Source of the DNA: JAJYKN01 sp045403145
GTDB taxonomy: Bacteria > Nitrospirota > UBA9217
Length of the DNA: 7,468 nucleotides
Direction of reading: 5' to 3'
NCBI GenBank assembly: GCA_045403145.1
Contig: JAXIPA010000278.1
Span: forward strand, 1-7,468
Part shown: positions 6,980-7,468 of the stretch, one piece after another
How positions within the stretch are numbered: position 1 is the first letter of the stretch
Layout: every line of letters starts with the position of its first letter
The notes under the pieces: generated by a model
Database searches by the model: none
What the model saw: the letters and a program-made list of their open reading frames with translations, nothing else
What the model was told of the DNA's origin: nothing
Made by a program: the position numbers and the translations under genes

Positions 6980-7468
6980 ATGGCAAAGGCAAAATTTGAG
7001 AGGACAAAACCGCATGTAAACGTGGGGACCATCGGCCACGTGGACCACGGCAAGACGACCCTGACGGCGGCCATCACGAAGGTGCTTTCCTTCAAGAACA
7101 TGGCGAGCTTTGTTTCCTACGATAATATCGACAAGGCGCCGGAAGAGCGGGAGCGCGGCATCACGATCGCCACGGCGCATGTGGAATACTCGACGGAGAA
7201 CCGTCACTATGCCCACGTCGACTGCCCCGGTCACGCCGATTATGTGAAGAACATGATCACCGGCGCGGCGCAGATGGACGGCGCGATACTCGTGGTGTCA
7301 GCCGCCGACGGCCCGATGCCTCAGACCCGCGAGCACATCCTCCTGGCCCGTCAGGTCGGTGTGCCCTATATCGTCGTTTACATGAACAAGGTGGACATGG
7401 TGGACGACCCCGAGTTGATCGAACTGGTCGAGCTTGAGATCCGGGAGCTGTTGTCCAAGTACCAGTTC
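6980..7468 (+). CDS. tuf: Elongation factor Tu, N-terminal part (cut by window edge)
   Basis: EF-Tu is the GTPase that delivers aminoacyl-tRNA to the ribosomal A site. The ATG at 6980 has a perfect AGGAGG (6966-6971) 8 nt upstream, and the frame is open for 163 codons to the edge, out of about 400 normally. Visible in the GTPase domain are MAKAKFERTKPHVNVGTIGH, the P-loop GHVDHGKT (19-26), switch I ERERGITIA with Thr62, the G3 motif DCPGH (81-85), GPMPQTREHILLARQVGVP and the G4 motif NKVD (136-139). Domains 2 and 3 lie beyond the window. The sequence style (VLSFKNMASF, EERERGITIATAHVEY) suggests Desulfobacterota/Nitrospirota relatives rather than gammaproteobacteria. It is co-transcribed with the four tRNAs, as tufB is in E. 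coli. Confidence 0.98.
   Translation, partial: MAKAKFERTKPHVNVGTIGHVDHGKTTLTAAITKVLSFKNMASFVSYDNIDKAPEERERGITIATAHVEYSTENRHYAHVDCPGHADYVKNMITGAAQMDGAILVVSAADGPMPQTREHILLARQVGVPYIVVYMNKVDMVDDPELIELVELEIRELLSKYQF

Overview
The window looks like chromosomal DNA of a Gram-negative-type bacterium, probably from the Desulfobacterota/Nitrospirota part of the tree. This rests on the EF-Tu sequence style, exported and lipoprotein signals, GC-rich codon use in the housekeeping genes, and 9-nt-period CACAGAG-type hairpin repeats that I remember from such genomes. The assignment is an inference and only approximate.

The left part (1 to about 1635) is an accessory, decaying region. It holds one arm of a CTCTGCG repeat, the N-terminal remnant of a type I restriction methyltransferase gene (hsdM) with an in-frame stop, and an intact minus-strand gene for a CAP/SCP-domain lipoprotein. 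It also holds a frameshifted N-terminal remnant of an IS110-family transposase and a 19-codon stump of an NAD(P)-binding (NmrA/SDR-like) protein. Two copies of a roughly 39-bp direct repeat, 1017 bp apart, lie just downstream of the stop codons of the two minus-strand genes. One copy begins exactly where the NAD(P)-binding stump ends.

The middle (1636-3456) has two divergently transcribed intact genes: a stand-alone LigD-type 3'-phosphoesterase (minus) and a secreted PQQ-dependent sugar dehydrogenase-like protein (plus).

The right part (3491 to the end) is core translation machinery. It contains cysS (cysteinyl-tRNA synthetase) behind a sigma70-type promoter, then a 322-bp gap holding a large CACAGAG hairpin repeat, then rlmB (23S rRNA 2'-O-methyltransferase). 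A strong consensus promoter follows, and then the tRNA-tuf operon: tRNA-Thr(UGU), tRNA-Tyr(GUA), tRNA-Gly(UCC), tRNA-Thr(GGU), tuf. This is the same order as thrU-tyrU-glyT-thrT-tufB of Escherichia coli. Two of the tRNA spacers are filled almost entirely by related inverted repeats of an ATTGCGG unit. The tuf gene runs off the right edge.

I found no convincing new defence or mobile system. The best leads are the repeat families: the 39-bp repeat at gene ends and remnant boundaries, the CACAGAG/CGCAGAG hairpins, and the inverted repeats inside the tRNA-tuf transcript.
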